Source: Burkholderiales bacterium (GTDB taxonomy: Bacteria > Pseudomonadota > Gammaproteobacteria > Burkholderiales > SG8-41). Taken from it: DNA of 44,993 nucleotides. The stretch is taken from positions 1 to 44,993 of the forward strand of contig JALHND010000012.1 in the NCBI GenBank assembly GCA_022843705.1, written 5' to 3'. The notes beneath the pieces were generated by a model. That model saw only the letters and a list, made by a program, of their open reading frames with translations. It ran no database searches and was not told the DNA's origin. Below are positions 27,632-34,519 of the stretch, piece by piece. Both the position numbers and the translations under genes were made by a program. Numbering within the stretch: position 1 is the first letter of the stretch; every line of letters begins with the position of its first letter.

Positions 27632-28264
27632 TTATTTCCGCTGACAAATGCGGCAGGCGTAATCCTCAAGCGTGGCGCGGGTCACGCCCACCGCACCGTG
27701 CTGGCGGCGGTTGTATTCCTCGCTTTCCAGTTCGGTGCGGAAAGAATCATTGAGGCGGTTGATCATGTTGAACATGCCGGTGATCAGTGAAATCTCGACG
27801 ATTTCGGCGTCACTGAAATGCCGCTTCAGTTCATCCCACACCGCGTTGTCGCGTTTGGCGGTGTTCAGCGTCATCGCTTCCGCCCAGGCGATCACCGCCT
27901 TTTCGCGCTCCGTGAACAAGGGGCTGCTGCGGTAGCCGTCACCCTGCAGCGCCTCGAACTCCTCGTCTTTCAGTCCCAGTGCTTGACCAAGCACGTAATT
28001 GTGTTCCGTTCAGTACTTGCAGCCGTTCAATGTCGAGGTCTTCAGCACGGCCAGGTTGCGCAGGCGCACTTCCGATACCGCACCGGCGTTGGGCTGGCGC
28101 ACGGCGGCAATGAAGGGCAGTGTCCAGCGCGCCAGGTACGGACTGTGTGCCAGGATGCGCATCAGGTTGGCGGTGCGGCCGAGCATTTTGTTGGAAGCCT
28201 CAAAGAGCTCTTTTGCCGGACCGGTGGCCTCGTCGTCGGTGATGCCGCGGATGCGCTGGGTCAT
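27632..28264 (-). CDS. CMD/AhpD-family protein with in-frame TGA: candidate selenoprotein (CxxU)
   Basis: The ORF track shows two pieces (28010..28264 and 27632..27994), but they lie in one frame separated only by TGA at 28012-28010. Read through, they give a 210-residue CMD/AhpD-like protein. E65 in SEVRLRNLAVL, C82, position 85 (TGA) and H88 form the E...CxxC..H redox site, reading NGCKY-[TGA]-TEHN. Cys is normally found at position 85; in AhpD the second Cys attacks the peroxide. After the TGA the family sequence continues intact (VLGQALGLKDEEF, FTEREKAVIAWAEAMT, LITGMFNMINRLND). A SECIS-like hairpin starts 15 bases downstream. I therefore annotate selenocysteine at residue 85. Alternatives are a Cys-to-stop mutation or a base-call error. 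The gene sits between flavin reductase and Gfo copy 2 in an operon. Confidence 0.78.
27979..27994 (-). other. SECIS-like hairpin downstream of the in-frame TGA
   Basis: On the minus strand GTGCTTGGTCAAGCAC forms a perfect 6-bp stem with a GGTC loop. The loop begins 21 bases after the TGA. Bacterial SECIS elements lie directly 3' of the Sec codon and carry GG/GGU in the apical loop; the E. coli fdhF element has GGUCU at almost the same distance. There is no bulged U in the stem as in fdhF, so binding by this organism's SelB is inferred. Confidence 0.7.
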
Positions 28265-28278
28265 GCTGTCTCCTTGGT

Positions 28279-28794
28279 TCAGGGATTGTCGATCGCCGCC
28301 ATCGCCGCGTAGCGGCCGCGGAAATAGCCGAGTGCATCACGTTCCGCGTAGCTGTATTTCAGCACCTGGCCGATGAAAATGACATGGTCGCCGGCATAGT
28401 GCCGCGCCTCGGTGCGGCATTCGAACTGCGCCGCCGAGCCGTCGAGCAGGGGCATGCCGTGCGCGCCGAAGCCGTGGGCGACGCCCTCGAATTTTTTCGG
28501 AACCGGTTTCGAAAAACGCTGCGACAGCGCGATCTGGTCGCGCGCCAGCACATTGATCGCGAAATGCGTGGCCTGCAGGAAATTCGGCAGGTTGGGCGAG
28601 CGCAGGGACAGGCTCCACAGCACCAGCGGCGGCGACAGCGACACCGAGCTGAAGGAGTTGGCGGTCAGCCCGATCGGTTCGCCTTCGGCGGTCCGGGTGG
28701 TGACGATGGTGACGCCGGTGGCAAACGCGCCCAGCGCGTTGCGAAAATCGCGCGGATCGAAATCCGGGCCGGCCGGAGCAGTGGTTTCAGGCAT
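28279..28794 (-). CDS. Flavin reductase-domain protein (reductase component of a two-component monooxygenase)
   Basis: A 171-aa flavin reductase of the HpaC/flavin-reductase-like fold. It supplies reduced FMN or FAD to a partner oxygenase. FRNALGAFATGVTIVTT starts the flavin-binding barrel, GLTANSFSSVSLSPPLVLWSL contacts the isoalloxazine, and FAINVLARDQ and HVIFIGQVLKYSY complete the family pattern. The ATG lies 3 bases after the stop of the oxygenase gene upstream, so the pair is co-translated. The CMD-family gene follows 14 bases later. It acts in the cytoplasm with NADH or NADPH. Confidence 0.92.
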   Translation of the reverse strand: MPETTAPAGPDFDPRDFRNALGAFATGVTIVTTRTAEGEPIGLTANSFSSVSLSPPLVLWSLSLRSPNLPNFLQATHFAINVLARDQIALSQRFSKPVPKKFEGVAHGFGAHGMPLLDGSAAQFECRTEARHYAGDHVIFIGQVLKYSYAERDALGYFRGRYAAMAAIDNP

Positions 28795-28797
28795 GGC

Positions 28798-29982
28798 TTA
28801 CAGCGTCGGCAGGTCGGCGGCGATGCCCAGCAGCGACTTGCCGGCCATCGTGGTCGCGATGTCCCAGGCCAGCGCGTAATGGCTGTTGGCCGCGTGGATG
28901 TCGCGGAACGAGCGCTGGATGGCCTGCTGGTTGTAGAGGAACTCGCCGCCGCCGGCGCCGAACAGCAGGTCGACGGCTTCGGTGCAGAGGTGCGCGGCAT
29001 AGGCGCCGTCGCGGCGCAGGCGGATTTTCTGCTCCCGCGTGGGCACCGCCTTGCCTGCGGCAATTTCCATCGCTTCCCGGCAGTTGCCGGTCAGGATGCG
29101 TTCAGCCCCGGCCACTGCTGCTGCTGCATGTCCCAGGCGCGCCTGGGTGGTCGCATAATCGGCGAGCAGCGTTGTCGAATAGGCGGTGATGCGGTGGCGG
29201 ATGTCCTCGCTGAACACCTCCAGCGCGCCCTGTGCAATGCCCAGGGCTGCGCCGGCCACCACGTACGGAAACATGTCGAATACCGCAAGCTGGTAGAGCG
29301 GGGCTGTTTCGCCACCGGCGCCGACGCCCCCCTTCATGCGGTTGACGGACAGGGCACGATGGGCCGGGATGAAGATGTCGGACACTTCGACATCCTTGCT
29401 GCCGGTACCGCGCAGCCCGGCGACATGCCAGGTATCAATGATGTTGTAGTCGGCCTTCGGCACCAGGAACACGTAGTACTCGGGCAGTTCGCCCTCGGCG
29501 CTGTGGACGATGCCGCCGAGCATGCACCAGTCGCAGGCATCAATGCCGCTGGAAAATTTCCAGCGGCCGGAGAGCCGGAAACCATGGCCGTCGCGTCCGG
29601 CGTGGCCTGCGGGAAACATCAGTGCAGAACCGACGAGGGCGTCAGCCGACGGCCTCCAGATCTCGTCCTGCGCGTCGCGCGGCCACAGCGCCAGCATCCA
29701 GTGGTGGTTGGCCAGATTGGCCAGCACCCAGGCGGTGGAGCCGCAGCCGCGGCCGATGATCGCGGTGAGTTCGACGATTGACTCGTAGGACAATTCGCTG
29801 CCGCCGACACGTTTCGGCTGCAGCATGCGGAACAGGCCGCTGGCATGCAGATCGCCCAGCGTGTCATCCGGTATGCGCCGCAGCTCCTCGGCGCGGGGTG
29901 CGCGTTCGCGCAGTACCGGCACCAGCGCCCGCGCCCGGGCGACAAGGTCGGCGTGTCCGGGCTGCGTGGCGGGCGTGGTCAT
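28798..29982 (-). CDS. Acyl-CoA-dehydrogenase-fold flavin monooxygenase (HsaA/HpaH-like oxygenase component)
   Basis: A 394-aa oxygenase of the class that uses reduced flavin to hydroxylate an aromatic or related substrate. The ACAD-like fold shows in the N-terminal helical domain (RRIPDDTLGDLHASGLFRML), the middle beta domain (GFRLSGRWKFSSGIDACDW, WHVAGLRGTGSKDVEVSDIF) and the C-terminal helices (AANSHYALAWD). This arrangement is typical of HsaA, p-hydroxyphenylacetate hydroxylase C2 and DszC-like enzymes rather than true acyl-CoA dehydrogenases. The adjacent flavin reductase gene confirms a two-component system. Gfo copy 3 is 16 bases upstream. The substrate is unknown; hydroxylation of a phenolic acid is a reasonable guess. 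Confidence 0.88.
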   Translation of the reverse strand: MTTPATQPGHADLVARARALVPVLRERAPRAEELRRIPDDTLGDLHASGLFRMLQPKRVGGSELSYESIVELTAIIGRGCGSTAWVLANLANHHWMLALWPRDAQDEIWRPSADALVGSALMFPAGHAGRDGHGFRLSGRWKFSSGIDACDWCMLGGIVHSAEGELPEYYVFLVPKADYNIIDTWHVAGLRGTGSKDVEVSDIFIPAHRALSVNRMKGGVGAGGETAPLYQLAVFDMFPYVVAGAALGIAQGALEVFSEDIRHRITAYSTTLLADYATTQARLGHAAAAVAGAERILTGNCREAMEIAAGKAVPTREQKIRLRRDGAYAAHLCTEAVDLLFGAGGGEFLYNQQAIQRSFRDIHAANSHYALAWDIATTMAGKSLLGIAADLPTL

Positions 29983-29998
29983 TGCCTTGCGGGCCCGC

Positions 29999-30997
29999 TC
30001 AGGACTCGACGTTGACGATCTGGCCGCTGGAAGCCGATTTGAAGATGGCTTCCAGCGCCGAGATGTTGGCGATCATCTGCGATTGCGGCACCGGGTAGGG
30101 CGCGCGGCCTTCAGCGGCATCGGCAAAGGCTTCGAGGTTGGCCAGCACATTCGGCGCCGGCGGGTATTCGCGGGTTTCCCGTTCGCGGTCACGGACCACC
30201 TTGGTGAAGGTCCAGCCGGTCGGTTTTTCGGGATGGGTCTTGTCTCGCACCTCGACCCAGCCCTTGCTGCCGTAAACGGCGAAGCGGCCTTCGAAGGGCG
30301 TGGCGAGGATGGCGCTGATCAGCGCATGGCCACCGTTTTTGAACGAGGCCAGGATCGCCAGCGTGTCGCCGTTGACCAGCTGGCTGCCCAGCTGCTTGAC
30401 GCTGGCGAACACGCGCTCGGCTTCACCGAAAACGCCCACCGAGAGGTCGAGCAGGTGGATGCCGGTCGCGGTCATCGGGCCGGCCGGCGCCTCCTTGCCG
30501 GAGAGCCGCCAGTTGGCGGGATCGAGCGTCAGGAACTTGTCCTGGCTGAAATTGGCTTCGACCTGCAGCGGCACGCCGATTTCGCCGGATTTGACGACCT
30601 TCATCAGGTCGATGATCGGCGGCTCGAAGCGCCGCTCGTGGCCGACCGCGAGGGCGACCTTGTTGTCATTGACGGCCTTGATCGCGCGCAGCACGTCGGC
30701 ACGGGTCATCGACAGCGGTTTTTCGCAGAACACGTGTTTGCCGGCATTGGACACCGCGATGATCTGCTGGGTGTGCTGGGTATGCGGCGTGCACAGCACG
30801 ACGCCCTGGATGGACGGATCCTTCAGCACTTCGTCGAGGCTGGTGACGACCTTGACGCCATGCTGTTTTGCAAAATCGGCAATGCCCGCGGCATTGATTT
30901 CGACAACGGTGCTGACGCTGATTTTTTTGCTGGTCTTGAGCAGCGGGACGATGATCTTGCCCCACCAGCCCATGCCGACCACGGCGACGTTGAACAA
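29999..30997 (-). CDS. Gfo/Idh/MocA-family oxidoreductase (copy 3), TTG start
   Basis: A 332-aa predicted NAD(P)-dependent dehydrogenase. The Rossmann motif VAVVGMGWWGKI and the EKP motif in HVFCEKPLSMT (E92-K93-P94) are intact. The C-terminal domain contains TATGIHLLDLSVG, a conserved His-Asp pair of the substrate pocket. The ORF track starts at 31060, overlapping the luciferase-like gene. I choose the TTG at 30997 because AAGGAG lies 7 bases upstream and the Rossmann fold begins at once. It resembles copies 1 and 2 (GLG/GMG-x-WG) more than copies 4 and 5. It is in operon order between the LLM gene and the two-component monooxygenase. Confidence 0.88.
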   Translation of the reverse strand: MFNVAVVGMGWWGKIIVPLLKTSKKISVSTVVEINAAGIADFAKQHGVKVVTSLDEVLKDPSIQGVVLCTPHTQHTQQIIAVSNAGKHVFCEKPLSMTRADVLRAIKAVNDNKVALAVGHERRFEPPIIDLMKVVKSGEIGVPLQVEANFSQDKFLTLDPANWRLSGKEAPAGPMTATGIHLLDLSVGVFGEAERVFASVKQLGSQLVNGDTLAILASFKNGGHALISAILATPFEGRFAVYGSKGWVEVRDKTHPEKPTGWTFTKVVRDRERETREYPPAPNVLANLEAFADAAEGRAPYPVPQSQMIANISALEAIFKSASSGQIVNVES

Positions 30998-31004
30998 CGT
31001 GTTT

Positions 31005-31010
31005 CTCCTT
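31005..31010 (-). promoter_or_regulatory. Shine-Dalgarno that selects a TTG start for Gfo copy 3
   Basis: AAGGAG on the minus strand lies 7 bases before TTG at 30997. No ATG or GTG fits the family N-terminus here. Confidence 0.7.
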
Positions 31011-31025
31011 GCTGTTGCGGTGTGT

Positions 31026-32132
31026 TCAGGCGGCCTTGCCGCCCCGGGCGATGGCGGCATTGACTGCCGGCATCACTTTTTCTGCCAGCAGCTCCATCGA
31101 GCGTTTGCCGAGTTTCGGATCCATCCAGTCATGGCAGGCATAGACCAGCGTGCCGAAATCGCCGACTTTCTCGCGGAAGGCGAGGATCTGGTCAACCACG
31201 CTGTTGACCGTGCCGGCAAGCACCAGCTGGTCAGTCACGTATTCCGGGGTGATTGCCGAGTCCGGCATGTTCTGGTCGACCTTGAACAGGTTGCCGCGGT
31301 TGCCGAAGCCGACCAGCTTGCGCACCAGCTGCTTGAAATAGAAATGGTAGGGGCCTTCGGCCGATTTGCCGTAACGCTGCGCGGTGGCCTCGTCGTCGGC
31401 GACAAAAATGCTCTTGGCGATGCGCCAGTCGGCCGGGTCGGCAACCTGTCCGATGTTCTTTTTGCCCTCGGCATAATTGGGCCAGTGGGTCTTAACCCAT
31501 TCCGGCATCAGGAAGTTGGCCGAAATCGGCAGCCAGCCGCGTTCGGCCATTGCAGTGACACCCTTGGAGTAGGGGGCCACCACGGTGCCGACGATCGGCG
31601 GATGCGGCTTCTGGAAGGGCTTGAGGATGATGCCCTGGCCGATCTCCGGAATCATCGTCTTCTCGGTGCTGATTTTCCAGAACTTGCCTTCCAGGTTGTA
31701 CGGCGGCTCGGACTCCCAGATCTTCAGCACCATGTTGATGCCCTCGACGAACATCGCGTTGCGGTCGTTGCCGAGATTGCCGAAGACCTCGGCATCCGAC
31801 ATCAGGCCGCCGGGGCTGATGCCCATCATGAAGCGGCCCTCAAGCATGTTGTCGAGCATCGCCACCTGGGCGGCAATGGCGGCCGGGTGGGAGTTCGGCA
31901 CGTTGATGGTGCCGGTGCCGAGTTTGATGCGTTTGGTCTCGGAAATCAGCGACGCGAGGAAGGTCATGCAGTGCGTCACCGTTTCCGCGGCGTCGGTGAC
32001 ATGTTCGCCGACATAGGCTTCCTCGAAGCCCAGCCGGTCGGCCAGGATGATGGCTTCGCGGTCTTCGCGCAGCGATTGCGGATAGCTCTTCCCCGGGGGG
32101 TGGAGCGGCATCATGAAGGTGGCGAGTTTCAT
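31026..32132 (-). CDS. Luciferase-like (LLM class) flavin-dependent monooxygenase
   Basis: A 368-aa TIM-barrel enzyme of the bacterial luciferase family that uses reduced FMN and oxygen, or coenzyme F420 in relatives. MKLATFMMPLHPPGKS at the start, DRLGFEEAYVGEHVTD, IKLGTGTINVPNSHPAAIAAQVAMLDNM and GRFMMGISPGG are typical. The long variable insertion around residues 150-200 is as in limonene-monooxygenase-like members. It lies 50 bases after the Bug gene and 28 bases before Gfo copy 3, in the same operon. The flavin reductase further downstream may serve both this enzyme and the ACAD-fold oxygenase. The substrate is unknown. Confidence 0.9.
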   Translation of the reverse strand: MKLATFMMPLHPPGKSYPQSLREDREAIILADRLGFEEAYVGEHVTDAAETVTHCMTFLASLISETKRIKLGTGTINVPNSHPAAIAAQVAMLDNMLEGRFMMGISPGGLMSDAEVFGNLGNDRNAMFVEGINMVLKIWESEPPYNLEGKFWKISTEKTMIPEIGQGIILKPFQKPHPPIVGTVVAPYSKGVTAMAERGWLPISANFLMPEWVKTHWPNYAEGKKNIGQVADPADWRIAKSIFVADDEATAQRYGKSAEGPYHFYFKQLVRKLVGFGNRGNLFKVDQNMPDSAITPEYVTDQLVLAGTVNSVVDQILAFREKVGDFGTLVYACHDWMDPKLGKRSMELLAEKVMPAVNAAIARGGKAA

Positions 32133-32182
32133 CCGTGCTTTCCTGGCTGGTTGGTAGGTTCAGTGAGCTGTGAGCTGAAGCA

Positions 32183-33163
32183 TCATTCCGTCTGGATATT
32201 GTTGTCGCGGATTGCCTTGGCGAAGCGGTCGGTTTCGCTTTTCACGAAGGTGCGGAAATCCGCCGGATCCTTGCTGATGATCGCGGCGACGCCACTGTCG
32301 CCGAGCTTCTTCAGGACATCCGGATTTTTCATCGACGCCTGTCCGGCCTTGAACAGCGTGTTCACGACATTGGCCGGCGTGCCCTTCGGCACAAACAATC
32401 CCTGCCAGGAACCCACCACCATGTCAAAGCCCTGTTCGCGCATCGTCGGCGCCTCGGGCATCGCCTGGCTGCGCTCCGGCGCAATGATGCCCAGCATGCG
32501 CAGCCGGCCCTGTTTCGCGAAATTGACGGTTGAACTGAAAGTCGCCATCAACCACTGCACCTCGTTGCCCAGCAAACCGATCGTGGCCGGGCCGGCACCG
32601 CCCTTGTAGGGAATCATCGTTGCCTTGGTGCCCGACATGTTGAGGAACATCAGCGCCTCCAGCGTGTTCGCGCTGCTGGGCGCGGCGGCACCGAAATTGA
32701 GTTTGCCGGGATTGGCCTTCATGTGAGCGACGAGTTCCTTGACGGTTTTCGCCGGTACCGAGGGGTGGGAAACCAGGCTGCCCGGCACGTCGACCACCTG
32801 GGTGATCGGAATCAGATCGACCAGCGGCTTGAACTGGAACTTGGTGTAATAGACCGGATTGATCGCCATCGTGCCGACGTTGCCGAGCAGGATGTTGTAG
32901 CCATCGGGGGTCGCACGAGCAGCGGTTTCAACGCCGATGTTGCCGGAGGCACCCGGGCGGTTGTCGACCACTATGGTCTGCTTCAATTGTTCCGCCAGCG
33001 CCGGCTGGATGATGCGGCCGACGAGGTCGGATGCGCCGCCCGGCGCGAAGGGCACGATCATGCGGATCGGGCGGCTGGGATAGGTTTCCGCGCTGAGTGC
33101 GGGGCCGCAGACCATCGTCGACAGGGCGATGGCGAGGGTGATGCGTTTCAGCCTGAACATCAT
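32183..33163 (-). CDS. Bug/TctC-family periplasmic solute-binding protein (copy 4)
   Basis: A 326-aa orphan receptor with signal peptide (FRLKRITLAIALSTMVCG, cleaved near LSA-ET). The loops YPSRPIRMIVPFAPGGASD and VVDNRPGASGNIG are typical of the family, as is TPDGYNILLG. AAAGGAG lies upstream of tandem ATGs. It sits inside the catabolic cluster between Gfo copy 4 and the LLM gene, so it is the likely uptake or sensing receptor for the compound degraded by this operon. No TctAB genes are present. The neighbours make an aromatic or cyclic carboxylate ligand plausible, but it cannot be read from the sequence. Confidence 0.93.
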   Translation of the reverse strand: MMFRLKRITLAIALSTMVCGPALSAETYPSRPIRMIVPFAPGGASDLVGRIIQPALAEQLKQTIVVDNRPGASGNIGVETAARATPDGYNILLGNVGTMAINPVYYTKFQFKPLVDLIPITQVVDVPGSLVSHPSVPAKTVKELVAHMKANPGKLNFGAAAPSSANTLEALMFLNMSGTKATMIPYKGGAGPATIGLLGNEVQWLMATFSSTVNFAKQGRLRMLGIIAPERSQAMPEAPTMREQGFDMVVGSWQGLFVPKGTPANVVNTLFKAGQASMKNPDVLKKLGDSGVAAIISKDPADFRTFVKSETDRFAKAIRDNNIQTE

Positions 33164-33201
33164 GATTACTCTCTCCTTTGATATGTAACTATATGATTTT
33201 A

Positions 33202-34311
33202 TTATACTTTTTCATCACCGGGCGCGATGGGCAAGGACACCGGCCGCTTCAGCTTCGCCGACAGGTCGATGGCCTTGGTCAGCATCAGCCGATTATGGCC
33301 TTCCGCTGCAGTGGCATGCTGCGTCGGAACGCCCAGTGATACCCGATTCAACCACGAATTGGTTTCCTCGCGCATCGGTCCGCGCAATTCGCCCAGCGCC
33401 ATGTCGCCGACCGGGTAGCTGGTCAGGAAGTCGACGTGACGGCGCTTGTCCGGCGCATAACCCTCGCTCTGGATCAGGTTGGTGGCGAGCACGATGTCGC
33501 GATGGGTGTCATCGATGGTCAGCACGCCTTCAGTGCCCACTGCGCCGACTTCAAGGCTGTAGACCGCGCCCGGCCAGACCTCGGGCAGCGCCCAGGAAAT
33601 CACCCCGTGATAAATCGCGCCATCATCGAAGCTGATGGTATAACCGGTGCCGTCCACGCCCTGCCAGGTGGGTCCCAGCGCCTTGTTGACCGATCGCGCA
33701 TAGACCTCGACCGGTTTCTTCGACTCCATCAGCCACATCACCACGTCCAGTGCGTGCGTTCCCGAAATCACCATCGGCGTCACTTCGGCGCGGTTGTCGC
33801 TGCGCTTGTAGTTGTCGATCGCGACCAGGCGGTTCATGAAGGCACGCGAGGTGACCATCGTCACTTCGCCCAGCGAACCGGTGCGCACCTTTTCCTTGGC
33901 CACCAGCCAGCGGCGGCGGAAGCGCTGGGTGTAGCCGATCACCGCATCGACGCCGTGTTTCTCGATCGCGGCCAGCGTCTGTGCCGATTCGCCCAGGTCG
34001 GTGGCCAGCGGCTTCTCGATCAGCATCGGCAGCTTGCGTTCGGCCGCCATCAGCACCGGATCGACATGCAGGTGCTCGTCAGTGCATACCGCCACCGCAT
34101 TGACCTCGGGACGGGCCAGCAGCTCGCGGAAATCGGTGGTGACGAAGTCGCCGCCGCATTTCTCGCGCACGATCTCGCCGCGCTCGGGATTGATTTCGGC
34201 AATGCCGATCCAGCCCACCGAGGGATGGCGGGCGGCGAGTTCGGCACGGATCAGGCCGACGCGGCCGGCACCGATGATGGCAAGTCCGATTTTCTTGGGG
34301 TTCTTTTTCAT
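33202..34311 (-). CDS. Gfo/Idh/MocA-family oxidoreductase (copy 4)
   Basis: A 369-aa predicted NAD(P)-dependent dehydrogenase. GLAIIGAGRVGLIRA forms the Rossmann glycine loop and PMLIEKPLATD the EKP motif (E99-K100-P101). The Asp in AEINPER at the end of the second strand fits NAD rather than NADP binding. The substrate domain has VISGTHALDVVMWLM with a conserved His-Asp. It shares the segment DDTHRDIVL with copy 5, so these two are nearer to each other than to copies 1-3. The Bug gene follows after 38 bases. A nested inverted-repeat element separates it from copy 5. Members of this family include inositol dehydrogenases and phthalate-dihydrodiol dehydrogenases; the substrate here is unknown. 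Confidence 0.88.
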   Translation of the reverse strand: MKKNPKKIGLAIIGAGRVGLIRAELAARHPSVGWIGIAEINPERGEIVREKCGGDFVTTDFRELLARPEVNAVAVCTDEHLHVDPVLMAAERKLPMLIEKPLATDLGESAQTLAAIEKHGVDAVIGYTQRFRRRWLVAKEKVRTGSLGEVTMVTSRAFMNRLVAIDNYKRSDNRAEVTPMVISGTHALDVVMWLMESKKPVEVYARSVNKALGPTWQGVDGTGYTISFDDGAIYHGVISWALPEVWPGAVYSLEVGAVGTEGVLTIDDTHRDIVLATNLIQSEGYAPDKRRHVDFLTSYPVGDMALGELRGPMREETNSWLNRVSLGVPTQHATAAEGHNRLMLTKAIDLSAKLKRPVSLPIAPGDEKV

Positions 34312-34346
34312 TGTTGAATCCAGTTCAAAAAAACAAGTTCAAGAAC

Positions 34347-34512
34347 TTAGCCACAGAGAGCACAGAGTTCACAGAGAAAATCCTTTCCTTGATCGTCATT
34401 CCGGCGGAAGCCGGAATCCAGAATAGATACTGAAGCCACTGGATTCCGGATCGCGCGTTGCGCGTCCGGAATGACGTTTTATCTCTGTGTTCTCTGTGCC
34501 CTCTGTGGTTAA
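34347..34512. repeat. Nested inverted-repeat (MITE-like) element between Gfo copies 4 and 5
   Basis: Outer arms of about 31 bases (34347-34377 and 34482-34512), reading TTAGCCACAGAG... and ...CTCTGTGGTTAA, are imperfect inverted repeats. Inside them, CGTCATTCCGG (34394) pairs with CCGGAATGACG (34466-34476), and each half contains its own ATTCCGG/CCGGAAT palindrome. No coding sequence is present. The structure looks like two common intergenic proteobacterial repeats, one nested in the other. It lies within an operon and could fold into a large RNA hairpin that uncouples copy 5 from the genes downstream. Confidence 0.8.
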
Positions 34513-34519
34513 AGGGTTT

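Noticed and set aside
27632-27994. Separate small CMD gene starting at GTG 27994
   Set aside because: It is in the same frame as the upstream piece, lacks the first half of the fold and the redox motif, and has no Shine-Dalgarno. A single gene read through the TGA explains both pieces better.
28798-29982. True acyl-CoA dehydrogenase
   Set aside because: The fold matches, but the adjacent flavin reductase and the HsaA-like motifs point to a two-component flavin monooxygenase.
30300-32609. 769-aa plus-strand ORF
   Set aside because: It is antisense to Gfo copy 3, the LLM gene and part of Bug copy 4, with no recognisable domain.
34347-34512. CRISPR-like array suggested by repeated CACAGAG units
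   Set aside because: The units are short, unevenly spaced and arranged as inverted arms; there are no regular spacers and no cas genes.
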